A DNA stretch of 64,000 bases from Bacteroidales bacterium UBA6207 (GTDB lineage: Bacteria; Bacteroidota; Bacteroidia; Bacteroidales; F082), in the NCBI GenBank assembly GCA_002421995.1, contig DISP01000016.1, positions 1-64,000 on the forward strand. The letters are read 5' to 3'. Positions within the stretch are counted from its first letter, which is position 1, and the number at the start of each line of letters is the position of its first letter. Below are positions 36,336 through 46,830 of the stretch, one piece after another. The position numbers were made by a program, and so were the translations under genes. The notes under the pieces are model-generated. The model worked only from the letters and a program-made list of their open reading frames with translations. It made no database searches and was not told the DNA's origin.

Positions 36336-37478
36336 ATGAAAACAGCTCAACTGTCTTATTCCGAAAAAAACAACTGGTCACCCATACCGGAACACTTTGA
36401 TAACGAAGCTGCACAGCTCGTTTTGGTATTTGGAAACAGAAGGATGCTTAAAAAAAACGAGCCTTTCGCATATCTTCAGCAGCTTTTTCCAAAGGCGGAT
36501 ATAGCCGGATGCTCAACCTCTGGTGAGATTGCAGGCGAAAATGTTTTTGATGACCATATCATCGCAACAGCTATTCAATTTGATTCGACACTGACAGAGG
36601 TTGCTGAAGTTGCAATCCAATCAATGGAGGAAAGCTATGCCGTGGGTCAGAAAATTGCACAGAAACTCAATAAGAAAGGACTAAAGCATGTGCTTGTTTT
36701 GTCGGAAGGACTAAACATCAACGGAAGCGAGCTCACCAAAGGACTTAACGAAGTTTTGGAAAACAAAGTGCCGGTCACAGGAGGTTTGGCTGGCGACCAG
36801 GCTGAGTTTGCCGAAACCGTGATTGTTCATAACCAGCCCGGCCGTAGCAATATTGTGGTTGCGATTGGATTTTTTGGCGATAATCTCCAGGTGGGCTACG
36901 GATCCATGGGAGGTTGGGATTCGTTTGGTGTTGACCGCGAAGTAACACGCTCCACAGCCAACATCCTTTATGAACTTGACGGCCAGCCGGCCCTCGAACT
37001 ATACAAAAGATACCTTGGAGACCATGCTACGCGTCTGCCGGCCTCTGCCCTCCTGTTTCCACTGAATATGACGTTCAACAATTCAGAAACTTCGGTTGTC
37101 AGAACCGTACTCTCAGTAAATGAAAATGACGGAAGCATGGTTTTTGCAGGTGATATTCCAACGGGTTCGTTTGTTCGCCTGATGAAAGCCAGTTTCGACC
37201 GCCTGATTGACGGGGCAAGCGACGCTGCCGAGATGTCGTTGACAGGATTGGGAACAGACCAACCTGACCTTGCTATTTTGATTAGTTGTGTAGGGCGAAA
37301 ACTGGTGCTCAAACAGCGTGTTGAAGAAGAACTCGAAACGATCAGAGCTGCCTTTGGACCAAAAACCTCCATCACAGGCTTTTATTCTTATGGTGAAATT
37401 TGTCCGCTGAAACCCTTTGACGTGCATTGCGAACTGCACAACCAAACAATGACCGTAACAGTGTTTAAAGAAAGTTGA
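36336..37478 (+). CDS. FIST domain sensory protein
   Basis: A 380-residue protein with FIST N (about 25-210) and FIST C (about 225-365) domains and nothing else: early strand [61 protein letters not shown] and the ending [16 protein letters not shown], which is characteristic of FIST C. FIST proteins are thought to bind small ligands, possibly amino acids, and are usually encoded beside or fused to signalling proteins. The gene is 10 bp upstream of a PAS-GAF hybrid kinase, so it probably feeds a signal to that kinase; ligand unknown. Confidence 0.92.
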   Translation: MKTAQLSYSEKNNWSPIPEHFDNEAAQLVLVFGNRRMLKKNEPFAYLQQLFPKADIAGCSTSGEIAGENVFDDHIIATAIQFDSTLTEVAEVAIQSMEESYAVGQKIAQKLNKKGLKHVLVLSEGLNINGSELTKGLNEVLENKVPVTGGLAGDQAEFAETVIVHNQPGRSNIVVAIGFFGDNLQVGYGSMGGWDSFGVDREVTRSTANILYELDGQPALELYKRYLGDHATRLPASALLFPLNMTFNNSETSVVRTVLSVNENDGSMVFAGDIPTGSFVRLMKASFDRLIDGASDAAEMSLTGLGTDQPDLAILISCVGRKLVLKQRVEEELETIRAAFGPKTSITGFYSYGEICPLKPFDVHCELHNQTMTVTVFKES

Positions 37479-37488
37479 AATACATCCG

Positions 37489-40206
37489 ATGGAAATAAAA
37501 AACAAGCTGTTGCTCAGGCAAATCAGAAGACACTTCGGGAGCACCGAGGAGTTGCCCGCTGCTGTCAAATCCTTCATTCAGGATGTGGAACAATCCTATA
37601 TCGGATTTGAAGAAGAAGCAAAACTTTTGGTCAATTCCCTGGATTTAAGCTCTGTGGAACTTCGTGAAGCTTTTCAAAAACACAAGGCAGATGCAGAAAC
37701 ACGAAAGCAAATCCTTCGAAAAATTAAGGATGTAATTTCAACGTTGAGTTCCGGTCAGAAATCAGGTGAATCTGATCATACCATGGCGAGTGACAGCGAA
37801 CTTGTTGATCAATTGCTGAGACTTATTCAACGACATAAGATTATCCTTGATGACAACCTGAAACTAAGCAAAGCTGTGGAGCAAAACCCGGCTTCAATCG
37901 TTATCACCGATCCGCATGGAAACATCGAATATGTTAACAAGAAATTCTGCGAGCTTACGGGCTACACCTTTGATGAAGTAGCAGGAAAAAACCCAAGGAT
38001 TCTGAAATCGGATACCACCGTAAAAGAATACGCCACTGATTTGTGGAAAACCATTACAGCTGGCAAAGAATGGCGCGGAAAACTTCAGAATGTCAAAAAA
38101 AACGGCGAGTACTTTTGGGAATCCGCCATGATAGCCCCCATTATTAACGAGGAAAATGAAATAACCCATTTTCTGGCTGTCAAGGAAGACGTGACTGAAA
38201 AAATGAAAATGGATGCCGCGCTTGAATCACTTTCGGGACTTCAAAACCTCCTGATGAATATTGCTTCTAAATATATCAATCTTAATATCAATGATATAGA
38301 ATCAGGAATAAACGAGTCCCTAGCTGAGATCGGCACTTTTGTCGAAGCCGACCGTGCAAACATCTTCATGTATGATCATGAAAATCAAAACTGTGTAAAC
38401 ACGCATGAATGGTGTGCTGCCGGCATTGCGCCACGTTCCGAAAATTCACGCACGATCCCCATCCATCAGATGATAGAATGGGTAAAAAGTCACCGCCGGG
38501 GCGATTCATTTCTTATTGAAGACACCGAACAACTCGAGGATAGTGCTGTGCGCCGCATGACCGAGTCGTGTGGAATTAAAAGTCTGCTCACCGTGCCGAT
38601 GATGCGTCAGGGCGAATGTATCGGATTTGTTGGATTTGATTACCTGACCAAACTGCGTAATTCTCCTGACAACGAAAAACGTTTGCTTTATATATTCAGC
38701 GAAATGCTTGTTAATCTGCATATTAAGACTGAGTTAGAAAGCAATCTATTAATTGAAAAAGAAAGAGCCCAGGCTGCAAACAAAGCCAAGTCAGAGTTTT
38801 TGGCCAATATGAGCCACGAAATACGCACCCCGATGAATTCAATATTAGGATTCAGCGAGGTGATGCTAAACACCACCTCCGACCCCCGTCAAAAAAACTA
38901 CCTGCAAACGATCCTCGACAGTGGAAAATCCTTGCTATCGCTCATCAACGACATCCTCGACCTTTCGAAAATCGAAGCCGGAAGAATGGAAATTTCTCCC
39001 GAGCCAACTGATATTACCATCATTATCAGAGAGATTATTCAGCTCTTTGATCAAAAAGCCGGCGAGAAACATATTCAAATCATCACCGTTAACGATGATG
39101 ACTTTCCAAGAAGTATCCTGATTGACGAAATACGTTTGCGACAGATTCTACTCAACCTTGTGGGCAATGCCATCAAGTTTACGCACGAAGGACAGGTAAC
39201 TATTTACCTGAAAAAGACGCACGAACAAGGTGATATTATCAGTTTCAGCATTGAGATACAGGATACCGGTATCGGAATTCCTGAAGCTGATATCGAAACG
39301 ATATTTGAGTCGTTCAGCCAGCAATCGGGCCAAGACTACAGAAAATATGGAGGAACAGGGCTTGGTTTAGCCATCAGCAAGCGTCTGTGCGAGCTTATGA
39401 ATGGCAAAATCTCTGTCAGAAGCAGGTTTGGTTTCGGCAGTGTTTTCAGGATCGAATTTGACAATATCAAGTTTGCAGAAGACCAGGTCATGCAAGAGAA
39501 CCTTTTCCTTTGGGATGAAAACATTCTGCGCTTTGAGCCCGCAAAACTATTGATTGTTGATGATATTCCTTACAATCGTCAGCTATTGCATGCCTATCTC
39601 GATGGATATGAATTTGATATCTCCGAAGCAGACAACGGCCAGACTGCTGTCGAAATGGCCATCAATCTGCAACCAAATCTCATTCTGATGGATATCCGGA
39701 TGCCCGGCATGAACGGATATGAAGCAACTTCGATTCTCAAAGTCAATGAACTGACCCGCTCAATACCCGTCATTGCACTCACAGCCTCAACAATGCAAAG
39801 CGAAGTTGACAAGCTGCTCAAGCTTTTTGATGGCTATTTGCGTAAGCCGGTGCAAAAAAAATCGCTTCTTAACGAAATGATTCATTATCTGCCCCACGAA
39901 TTTTCCGAAGTCGAGCACAATGAGCCTGATTCAACCGAACAACAAATTGCTTCCGATATCACAGAAGATGTTAAAGTTCATTTTACAAACAGCTTTGCAG
40001 AAGAAATCAACCATCAGCTTATGTTTATGATGACCGACCAATTGCATGCACTCGTTTCTGCCTTCAACGAATTCGAACAGCAACACAAGACCGGACGACT
40101 AAACAAAATGACGCAGGAACTAAGTTACTACATTGACAATTTTGATTTCGAAATGATTCAGCAACGTTTGAATGACATACTAAAATTATTTAAACCAATC
40201 TCTTAA
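37489..40206 (+). CDS. PAS-GAF hybrid histidine kinase with receiver
   Basis: A 905-residue soluble protein. Residues 1-125 are helical; PAS is at about 128-240 ([20 protein letters not shown], with a PAC-like [11 protein letters not shown] end), GAF at about 255-410, HisKA with [15 protein letters not shown] (His443), HATPase_c at about 540-660 ([26 protein letters not shown]), and a receiver at about 684-800 with [13 protein letters not shown] (Asp735) and the Lys of YLRKP. The last 100 residues are an uncharacterised helical tail. It has no membrane segment, so the signal is probably cytosolic and may come from the FIST protein. The next kinase gene follows after 2 bp. Confidence 0.93.
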   Translation: MEIKNKLLLRQIRRHFGSTEELPAAVKSFIQDVEQSYIGFEEEAKLLVNSLDLSSVELREAFQKHKADAETRKQILRKIKDVISTLSSGQKSGESDHTMASDSELVDQLLRLIQRHKIILDDNLKLSKAVEQNPASIVITDPHGNIEYVNKKFCELTGYTFDEVAGKNPRILKSDTTVKEYATDLWKTITAGKEWRGKLQNVKKNGEYFWESAMIAPIINEENEITHFLAVKEDVTEKMKMDAALESLSGLQNLLMNIASKYINLNINDIESGINESLAEIGTFVEADRANIFMYDHENQNCVNTHEWCAAGIAPRSENSRTIPIHQMIEWVKSHRRGDSFLIEDTEQLEDSAVRRMTESCGIKSLLTVPMMRQGECIGFVGFDYLTKLRNSPDNEKRLLYIFSEMLVNLHIKTELESNLLIEKERAQAANKAKSEFLANMSHEIRTPMNSILGFSEVMLNTTSDPRQKNYLQTILDSGKSLLSLINDILDLSKIEAGRMEISPEPTDITIIIREIIQLFDQKAGEKHIQIITVNDDDFPRSILIDEIRLRQILLNLVGNAIKFTHEGQVTIYLKKTHEQGDIISFSIEIQDTGIGIPEADIETIFESFSQQSGQDYRKYGGTGLGLAISKRLCELMNGKISVRSRFGFGSVFRIEFDNIKFAEDQVMQENLFLWDENILRFEPAKLLIVDDIPYNRQLLHAYLDGYEFDISEADNGQTAVEMAINLQPNLILMDIRMPGMNGYEATSILKVNELTRSIPVIALTASTMQSEVDKLLKLFDGYLRKPVQKKSLLNEMIHYLPHEFSEVEHNEPDSTEQQIASDITEDVKVHFTNSFAEEINHQLMFMMTDQLHALVSAFNEFEQQHKTGRLNKMTQELSYYIDNFDFEMIQQRLNDILKLFKPIS

Positions 40207-40208
40207 CA

Positions 40209-41324
40209 GTGGAAAACAACGGAAAACATAAAGATGTCATCCTTGTGGTTGACGATCAGCCCAACAACCTGAAAGTAATTTCGAGTGTTTTAGGCGACAG
40301 CTATTCGCTCAGTTTTGCCAACAATGGACCCAATGCGCTCAAAATTCTTGAGAAACTTGAGCCTGATCTGATTTTGCTTGATGTGATGATGCCCGATATG
40401 GATGGATTTGAAGTGTGTTCAAGGATTAAGTCAGACTTCAGGACGAAAGACATCCCGGTGATTTTTTTAACCGCAAAAAACGACATCGAAGACATTGTGC
40501 GGGCTTTCAAAGCAGGAGCTGTGGACTACATCACCAAGCCTTTCAACGTGATGGAACTTAAAGTCAGGGTGAGCAATCACATCATGTTGCGTCATGCACA
40601 CCTTGCACTTGAACAGTCAAACCTGCAGCTGCAGAAAGTTAACAAAGAAAAAGACAAGTTTTTTTCGATCATTGCCCACGACCTGCGCAATCCTTTTATT
40701 GGCATCAGCAGTTTAAGCAGGATCATGATGGAGCAATTGAAGAGCCAGGGAAACGAAGAAATGGAAGAATTTGCCAGAGAAATCAATCAGGCATCAAACA
40801 ACGCCTACAACCTGCTCAAAAACTTGCTGAATTGGGCCAGATCACAAACCGGCAAAATGGAATTTAATCCTGAGCGACTACAGATCAGAGCATTAATAGA
40901 GGAAACCATCACTCTGCTGAAAGAAAATGCCCGCATGAAAAACATTCAGCTTTCGGTGTCAGCAGCAGATGATCTTTACCTCAGCGCCGACCGCGAAATG
41001 CTAAACATCGTGCTGCGAAACCTTATTTCAAACGCCATCAAGTTCACGCATGAAGGAGGAAAAGTGCAGGTGGTAGCAGGTGCTGAAGATGGATTGATAC
41101 TGGTTGATGTGATTGACAACGGCATCGGAATGAGCGAAAAAATACTTGCCGATCTGTTTCGTATTGATGCCTCAGCCGGGCGCAAAGGCACAAACGGCGA
41201 GCCAAGCACAGGCCTTGGATTGCTGCTTTGCCAGGAGTTTGCCATGCGCAATGGCGGAAAAGTGCAAGCTTTCAGTGAGCAGGGAAAAGGAAGCCGTTTT
41301 CGAATAAGTGTTCCGCAGGCATAA
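40209..41324 (+). CDS. Receiver-histidine kinase (REC-HisKA-HATPase)
   Basis: A 371-residue soluble protein with an N-terminal receiver (about 9-125; LILLDVMMPDMDG with Asp58, Lys110 in YITKPFN), a short coiled linker, HisKA with FSIIAHDLRNPFIGI (His157), and HATPase_c ([28 protein letters not shown]). The start is a GTG at 40209, 2 nt after the previous stop; the next ATG lies inside the receiver. This order suggests a phosphorelay step in which the receiver controls the attached kinase. It ends the cassette that starts with the FIST gene, and a DNA-binding regulator is not encoded here. Confidence 0.92.
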   Translation: MENNGKHKDVILVVDDQPNNLKVISSVLGDSYSLSFANNGPNALKILEKLEPDLILLDVMMPDMDGFEVCSRIKSDFRTKDIPVIFLTAKNDIEDIVRAFKAGAVDYITKPFNVMELKVRVSNHIMLRHAHLALEQSNLQLQKVNKEKDKFFSIIAHDLRNPFIGISSLSRIMMEQLKSQGNEEMEEFAREINQASNNAYNLLKNLLNWARSQTGKMEFNPERLQIRALIEETITLLKENARMKNIQLSVSAADDLYLSADREMLNIVLRNLISNAIKFTHEGGKVQVVAGAEDGLILVDVIDNGIGMSEKILADLFRIDASAGRKGTNGEPSTGLGLLLCQEFAMRNGGKVQAFSEQGKGSRFRISVPQA

Positions 41325-41390
41325 GACAATCAACATCCGCATTGTTTATATTTGTTGCTGATGACCACGGGCATGTTCAGCAATAAAATG

Positions 41391-41398
41391 TAAATTTG
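41391..41398 (+). promoter_or_regulatory. Candidate -7 box for parE
   Basis: TAAATTTG matches TAnnTTTG and lies 20 bp upstream of the parE ATG. A second match, TATATTTG at 41347-41354, lies further upstream. Neither has a clear TTG at the usual spacing. Confidence 0.35.
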
Positions 41399-41418
41399 TC
41401 GAAACTTTTATTTAAAGG

Positions 41419-43269
41419 ATGTCAGAAAATTACACCGACGACAGCATCCGGACGCTGGACTGGAAAGAACATATCCGTCTGAGACCGGGCATGTATATTG
41501 GCAAACTCGGCGATGGCACATCGCATGACGACGGCATATATGTGCTGCTCAAAGAAATCATTGATAACTCCATTGATGAGTTTGTGATGGGTAATGGCAA
41601 AACGATTGAAGTGACAATCAACGAAAACCAGGTGACTGTTCGCGACTACGGACGCGGTATGCCGCTCGGCAAAGTGATTGATTGCGTGAGCCGTATAAAT
41701 ACCGGCGCAAAGTACGACTCCAATGTTTTTAAAAAATCTGTTGGTTTAAATGGTGTCGGGTCAAAAGCTGTTAACGCACTTTCGGGATATTTCAAGGCAC
41801 AATCCATCCGTGAGGGGATGACAAAAGTGGTTGAATACCGCAAAGGCGATATCGTGCACGATGCAGCTGTTACGCCATCCGAAGACAAACCCGGAACGCT
41901 CATGAGTTTTGTACCCGATGAAGAAATATTCGGAAACTACCGCTATCTGCACGAGTATGTTGAGGAAATGCTTTGGAATTATGTTTTCCTAAATAATGGC
42001 CTCACTATCGTTTTTAACGGTCAAAAATTTTATGCAAAGAATGGGCTGCTCGACCTGCTCGAAAGAAATATGGCCGGTGCCGAAACCATGACCTACCCTA
42101 TTATCCATATTCGTGAAGAAGACTTCGAATGCGCTTTTACGCACAGCAACAACACATACAACGAAGAATATTACAGCTTTGTAAACGGACAACACACCAC
42201 GCAAGGCGGTACCCACCAAAACGCGTTTCGGGAAGCTATCGTAAAGACTATCAGGGAGTTTTACAATAAAGACTACGACACTGCCGACATCCGGAATTCG
42301 TTGGTGGCAGCGATAAGCATTAAGGTGCAGGAGCCGGTGTTTGAATCGCAGACAAAAACAAAGCTTGGTTCGCAAAACATGGAGCCAAACGGCAGGAGTA
42401 TCAGAACGTTTATAGGCGACATCATCAAAAAACACTTAGACAACTACCTGCACATCAATCCTGATACAGCTGAAGCACTCCACCGCAAAATTCTGCAAAG
42501 CGAGCGTGAACGCAAGGACATGGCCAACATCAAAAAGCTGGCGCGTGAAAGCGTGAAAAAGGTAAGCCTGCACAACAAAAAACTCAGGGATTGCCGTATT
42601 CACTTCAACACAAACCACGAAAAACGCCTCGAAACAACGTTGTTTATCACCGAGGGCGACTCAGCGTCGGGAAGCATCACCAAAAGCCGCGATGTGCAAA
42701 CGCAAGCTGTGTTTAGCCTGAAAGGAAAACCACTTAACAGCTTTGGCCTATCGAAAAAAATTGTTTACGAAAACGAAGAGTTTAACCTGCTGCAAGCAGC
42801 CATCAACATTGATGAGAGCATCGAAAACCTGCGCTACAATAACATTGTGATTGCAACCGACGCCGATGTTGACGGCATGCATATACGCTTGCTGCTGCTA
42901 ACATTCTTTTTACAGTTTTACCCCGATCTGGTTCGTTCAGGACATGTTTATATACTTCAAACACCGCTGTTCAGGGTGCGTAACAAGAAAGAAACCATAT
43001 ACTGCTATTCCGATGAGGAGAGGCAAAACGCACTCAAAAAACTTGGTGCAAATCCCGAAATTACCCGTTTTAAAGGACTTGGCGAAATATCGCCTGATGA
43101 GTTCAGGCATTTTATCGGTCCAAGCATGCGTCTTGACCCGGTGATACTCAAAAGAGACATGTCGATCCCCGAAATTCTGGAGTATTATATGGGCAAAAAC
43201 ACACCTGAAAGACAACAATTCATCATTGGTAATTTGCGGGTTGAAGAAGATGTAATTGCTGAACCATAG
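41419..43269 (+). CDS. parE: DNA topoisomerase IV subunit B
   Basis: A 616-residue GHKL-type topoisomerase B subunit with ATPase motifs [16 protein letters not shown] (catalytic Glu and Asn) and [20 protein letters not shown] transducer domain follows, then the TOPRIM motifs [12 protein letters not shown] and [16 protein letters not shown], and a C-terminal [20 protein letters not shown]. The size and motif variants fit the Bacteroidota ParE type rather than GyrB, which is usually longer. With ParC it decatenates chromosomes using ATP. No parC is in the window: the next gene is on the opposite strand. GyrB identity cannot be wholly excluded without comparison. Confidence 0.9.
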   Translation: MSENYTDDSIRTLDWKEHIRLRPGMYIGKLGDGTSHDDGIYVLLKEIIDNSIDEFVMGNGKTIEVTINENQVTVRDYGRGMPLGKVIDCVSRINTGAKYDSNVFKKSVGLNGVGSKAVNALSGYFKAQSIREGMTKVVEYRKGDIVHDAAVTPSEDKPGTLMSFVPDEEIFGNYRYLHEYVEEMLWNYVFLNNGLTIVFNGQKFYAKNGLLDLLERNMAGAETMTYPIIHIREEDFECAFTHSNNTYNEEYYSFVNGQHTTQGGTHQNAFREAIVKTIREFYNKDYDTADIRNSLVAAISIKVQEPVFESQTKTKLGSQNMEPNGRSIRTFIGDIIKKHLDNYLHINPDTAEALHRKILQSERERKDMANIKKLARESVKKVSLHNKKLRDCRIHFNTNHEKRLETTLFITEGDSASGSITKSRDVQTQAVFSLKGKPLNSFGLSKKIVYENEEFNLLQAAINIDESIENLRYNNIVIATDADVDGMHIRLLLLTFFLQFYPDLVRSGHVYILQTPLFRVRNKKETIYCYSDEERQNALKKLGANPEITRFKGLGEISPDEFRHFIGPSMRLDPVILKRDMSIPEILEYYMGKNTPERQQFIIGNLRVEEDVIAEP

Positions 43270-43312
43270 CAAACCAGGCCTTTACAACATCACAGAAATC
43301 ATCAGTCTTTGT

Positions 43313-45622
43313 TTATCTCAAATAAAACTCAAGTAAACCTCCCTTGACAAGTTCACTGTGTTTCAATTGGTGGCCTTCGATCGTTTTACCGTTGAGTACA
43401 ACTTTATCTACAATCACATGGTCCTCAGCCTGATTTACTGCATTGATATGCAATATATTACCATTTTCAAGTACCAACGCAGCTTCTTCAACGAGCGGAC
43501 TGCCAATCTCATAAAGGTCAGAACCTGGCAAAACAGGATAAAATCCAAGTGCACTGAAGATATACCAAGCACTCATCTGTCCTGCATCGTCGTTACCACA
43601 CAAACCGTCTTCGCTGCTGCTATACATGGTGTTGACTATCATTCTCACCCGCTGTTGTGTCTTCTGCGGATTTCCGGTGAAGTTGTAAAGGTACGGAATA
43701 TGGTGTCCGGGTTCGTTGCCATGAACATAGCTGCCGATGATCCCATCTCGTGTAATGTCTTCATTCTTTGAAATATGCTCATCGCTGATCTCAGTTTCAA
43801 AAATGGCATCCAGGTGTTTTGCAAAAGACTCCTTCCCTCCCATCAGCTCAATCATTTTTGCAGTTTGATGCGGCACATACAATCCATAATTAAGTGCATT
43901 GCCTTCGATAAATCCCTGACCATGCGTGTCAATAGGATCAAAATCAGGCCTGAAATTACCATTCGAAAGTTTTGGCCGCATATATCCTGATCTTTTATCA
44001 AAAACATTCAGGTAATTTTCAGACCGGCGCAGGTATTCTTCTTTCACTGCCTTGTTTCCGGCTTTGTCTGCAATTTGAGCTATACACCAGTCATTGTAGG
44101 CATATTCAAGGGTTTTTGAAACGGAATTGGAACTTCTGTCTTCGGGCACGTAACCTTTCCCGATATAATCACCCAACCCATCAAAATAACTTACCGTTGA
44201 GGTGTTCAAACAGGCTTCGAGAATTCGTTTTGGATCTGCATCTGTCGAACCCTTTATCAACGCATCGGCCATCACCGAAACGGCATGATAACCAATCATA
44301 CACCAGTTTTCGTTGGCATAATGACTCCAAACCGGGAGCATCTTATGAACACTCTGATCGTGGTGCGCCAACATGGAATGAACCATGTGGTTGTTCCGTT
44401 CGGTTTGAATCAGATTAAACAGCGGATGCAATGCCCTGTAAGTGTCCCAAAGTGAGAAAATACTGTAATTCCTGAAATCAGCGGCAATATGCGTATTTTG
44501 ATCCAAGCCCCTGTATTCATTATTAACATCCTGAAAGATGACCGGACTTAACATGGTGTGATACAGTGCAGTATAAAATGTTTTCAGTTGTTCTGTTTGC
44601 ATCATCTTCACCCTGATTGACGATAATTCCTTATTCCATTTTGCACGTGCCCTGCTTTTGACCTTATCAAAATCCCAGTCTGGAACTTCATTCTCCAAAT
44701 TGAGCATGGCGTTTGCCGTGCTGACACCCGAAAGTGCAACTTTCACCTTCAATGGCACACCCTTTGGCGGATTGAAAGTAAAGTAAGCCTTTATTTCTCT
44801 GCCGGCCATTTCAGGAAAATTCCGAAGCTCATTAAACTTACGGTAGAATCCTTTATAAACAACCGTTTCCCTGGTGTGCCCGTAATCTGTTACCGGCAAG
44901 GAAAACCGCATAACAAAATAAACAGTTCGTGTTCGTGCCCAACCTGTTGTCTGCCTGTAACCACTTATCGTTGAGTCGTTTTCGAGCCGCAGAAAAGTCC
45001 AGACATTCTTACCGTCATAATCATAAATATTGGCAGTCATATCAAGAAACAGGTGCGCGCTATCGGCCTCAGGAAAACGATATTGATGAAAACCGACATG
45101 TTCGCTTGCGGTGAGTTCCGCCAAAACATCAAAGTTCCTTAACCTGACTTTATAAAATCCTGGTACGGCTGTTTCGTCATCATGACTGAAGGCCGACCAA
45201 AAGCCTTTGGGCTCATAAAAACTCCCTGAAACGCCTGATGTGAGCGACCCCGTGAAAGGCATAAGCAAAACATCGCCCAGGTCGGAATGCCCGGTGCCAC
45301 TGAAATGTGTATGCGCAAAGCCATAAATTAAAGTATCATCATACTGATAACCACTGCAGTAGCGATAGGCCTCGGGATTGTATTTACCCGATTCATCAAA
45401 CATTTTTAACCGGTTTGTTTGAGGACTAAGCTGAACCATTCCAAAAGGAACAGCCGCTCCCGGAAAAGTATGACCCATATTCTTTGTTCCAACAAAGGGA
45501 TTTACATATTGCGCCAAATCCTGACTTTCAGCGGAATTACGTGGCGCTGTTCCGTTCTTTTCCAAATTCCTGCAAGATGTAAACATCATTAGCAATCCCC
45601 AAAGTATTACAAGGTATTTCAT
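43313..45622 (-). CDS. GH92 family alpha-mannosidase-type lipoprotein
   Basis: A 769-residue protein with a lipoprotein signal (MKYLVILWGLLMMFTSC, Cys17). The N-terminal GH92 sandwich domain begins YVNPFVGTKNMGHTFPGAAV then PFGMVQLSPQ. It has YGFAHTHFSGTGHSDLGDVL, the catalytic (alpha/alpha)6 domain with FSLWDTYRALHPLFNLIQ, and GNEPGHHIPYLYNFTG followed by CGNDDAGQMSAWYIFSALGF, all family signatures. GH92 enzymes are Ca2+-dependent exo-alpha-mannosidases, mostly acting on N-glycan-type mannans. No SusC/SusD genes are nearby, so this is not an obvious polysaccharide utilisation locus. Confidence 0.93.
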   Translation of the reverse strand: MKYLVILWGLLMMFTSCRNLEKNGTAPRNSAESQDLAQYVNPFVGTKNMGHTFPGAAVPFGMVQLSPQTNRLKMFDESGKYNPEAYRYCSGYQYDDTLIYGFAHTHFSGTGHSDLGDVLLMPFTGSLTSGVSGSFYEPKGFWSAFSHDDETAVPGFYKVRLRNFDVLAELTASEHVGFHQYRFPEADSAHLFLDMTANIYDYDGKNVWTFLRLENDSTISGYRQTTGWARTRTVYFVMRFSLPVTDYGHTRETVVYKGFYRKFNELRNFPEMAGREIKAYFTFNPPKGVPLKVKVALSGVSTANAMLNLENEVPDWDFDKVKSRARAKWNKELSSIRVKMMQTEQLKTFYTALYHTMLSPVIFQDVNNEYRGLDQNTHIAADFRNYSIFSLWDTYRALHPLFNLIQTERNNHMVHSMLAHHDQSVHKMLPVWSHYANENWCMIGYHAVSVMADALIKGSTDADPKRILEACLNTSTVSYFDGLGDYIGKGYVPEDRSSNSVSKTLEYAYNDWCIAQIADKAGNKAVKEEYLRRSENYLNVFDKRSGYMRPKLSNGNFRPDFDPIDTHGQGFIEGNALNYGLYVPHQTAKMIELMGGKESFAKHLDAIFETEISDEHISKNEDITRDGIIGSYVHGNEPGHHIPYLYNFTGNPQKTQQRVRMIVNTMYSSSEDGLCGNDDAGQMSAWYIFSALGFYPVLPGSDLYEIGSPLVEEAALVLENGNILHINAVNQAEDHVIVDKVVLNGKTIEGHQLKHSELVKGGLLEFYLR

Positions 45623-45643
45623 TTTCTAAACCGATTTACCACG

Positions 45644-45651
45644 CAAAGTTA
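45644..45651 (-). promoter_or_regulatory. Candidate -7 box for the GH92 gene
   Basis: The minus strand reads TAACTTTG, a TAnnTTTG match, 21 bp upstream of the ATG at 45622. The expected -33 position reads TTA rather than TTG. Confidence 0.4.
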
Positions 45652-45805
45652 CGCTTTGATCCCGTTTCTTTAAGGTATTTCCCAATTGATTTTTCACAGA
45701 TCATTTGTTATTAAAGCAAGCTTACGCCTAATTTCAAAAGAATTTAAATTTCCCATAGATTTTAAGCATGAAAAACCGGAACTTTTTAAAGTATTTATGT
45801 TCAAT

Positions 45806-45813
45806 TAAATTTG
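45806..45813 (+). promoter_or_regulatory. Candidate -7 box for the FkbM-type gene
   Basis: TAAATTTG matches TAnnTTTG, 63 bp upstream of the ATG at 45877. No clear -33 element is present. The 254-bp intergenic region is AT-rich and holds no other recognisable element on this strand. Confidence 0.33.
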
Positions 45814-45876
45814 ATTTTTTTAAATTCGCAGATTCACATTTTCAATAAATGCCATCCCGGCCAACAGACGTTTTTT

Positions 45877-46776
45877 ATGAAACAAGTTTTTTATAGAATA
45901 ATTTATCAATCCACAGTAAATCAGGTTTTAAGACGAATAAATAAATTGCTTTTACCTGTTTTACCCTGTAAAATAAAACTTCCTCCTTCCGGCTTCATTC
46001 AGCTGAGTGATGGTAGCGGACAAGGTATAAAGCTTTATACCAATCAAACCAATTATCTCACACATCTTGTTTATTGGGAAGGCGGCGCATTAAATTTTGA
46101 ATACACCGATATTTTTGTTCAGCTGATCAAAAAAGTGAATAGCTTTTATGATATCGGCGCCAACATAGGATATTATTCACTGCTCGCAGCCATGGGAAAC
46201 AAGCAGGCAAAAATAGTCGGTTTTGAGCCGGCTGGAGGACCTCTGCATTATTTTCGCAAAAACGTGACTGCCAACGGCTTAAATCAAATTCGGATAGAGT
46301 CGCTTGCCTTGGCTGAAAAAGAAGGTGAGCTCACATTTTTCGAAATTAAGAATAAAAAATATGCTTATCTCAAGCACAACCTTGCCGGAGAAAGCAATGC
46401 GGGCAGTAAAACATCGGGAAAAAACTTTGTTAAAGTAAAAGTGAAAGCTTCGACACTCGACAATTATGTTGCAACACACCATGATTCTGTTGACCTGATC
46501 AAAATGGACACCGAGGGCACCGAACACCTTATTTTGGGTGCTGCATCTAATGTGATTGAAACATTTAAGCCTATTATTATTTGTGAAACACTTTTCAATA
46601 CCATCGAAAGTGAACTTGAAACGATCATGAAATCTCACGGCTATCAGTTTTACAACCACGTTCCGGGAGGTTTGAAAAAAGTTGAAACCATCCGGCGCAA
46701 AACTGATGATGGCGTTAGGAATTGTTTCTTTGTGCATCCGGATCGTGCTGATTTGATTAAATCATTTATCGTATAA
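45877..46776 (+). CDS. FkbM family methyltransferase
   Basis: A 299-residue SAM-dependent methyltransferase: a 75-residue N-terminal extension, then FYDIGANIGYYSLLAAMGNK (SAM loop), IVGFEPAGGPLHYFRKNV (acidic loop residue Glu), VDLIKMDTEGTEHLILGA (diagnostic FkbM motif) and PIIICETLF. FkbM enzymes methylate sugar or polyketide hydroxyls and are frequent in glycan loci. The ORF extends to a TTG at 45811, but the ATG at 45877 is the better start. It lies 54 bp before the M16 peptidase gene; substrate unknown. Confidence 0.87.
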   Translation: MKQVFYRIIYQSTVNQVLRRINKLLLPVLPCKIKLPPSGFIQLSDGSGQGIKLYTNQTNYLTHLVYWEGGALNFEYTDIFVQLIKKVNSFYDIGANIGYYSLLAAMGNKQAKIVGFEPAGGPLHYFRKNVTANGLNQIRIESLALAEKEGELTFFEIKNKKYAYLKHNLAGESNAGSKTSGKNFVKVKVKASTLDNYVATHHDSVDLIKMDTEGTEHLILGAASNVIETFKPIIICETLFNTIESELETIMKSHGYQFYNHVPGGLKKVETIRRKTDDGVRNCFFVHPDRADLIKSFIV

Positions 46777-46830
46777 TGCATGTTTTATCCTTATAAGTTT
46801 ATAAATCAAACAATTAAATCACTTCTGATT

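Noticed and set aside
43313..45622. Possible polysaccharide utilisation locus around the GH92 gene
   Set aside because: No SusC, SusD, sigma/anti-sigma or second glycosidase gene lies nearby.
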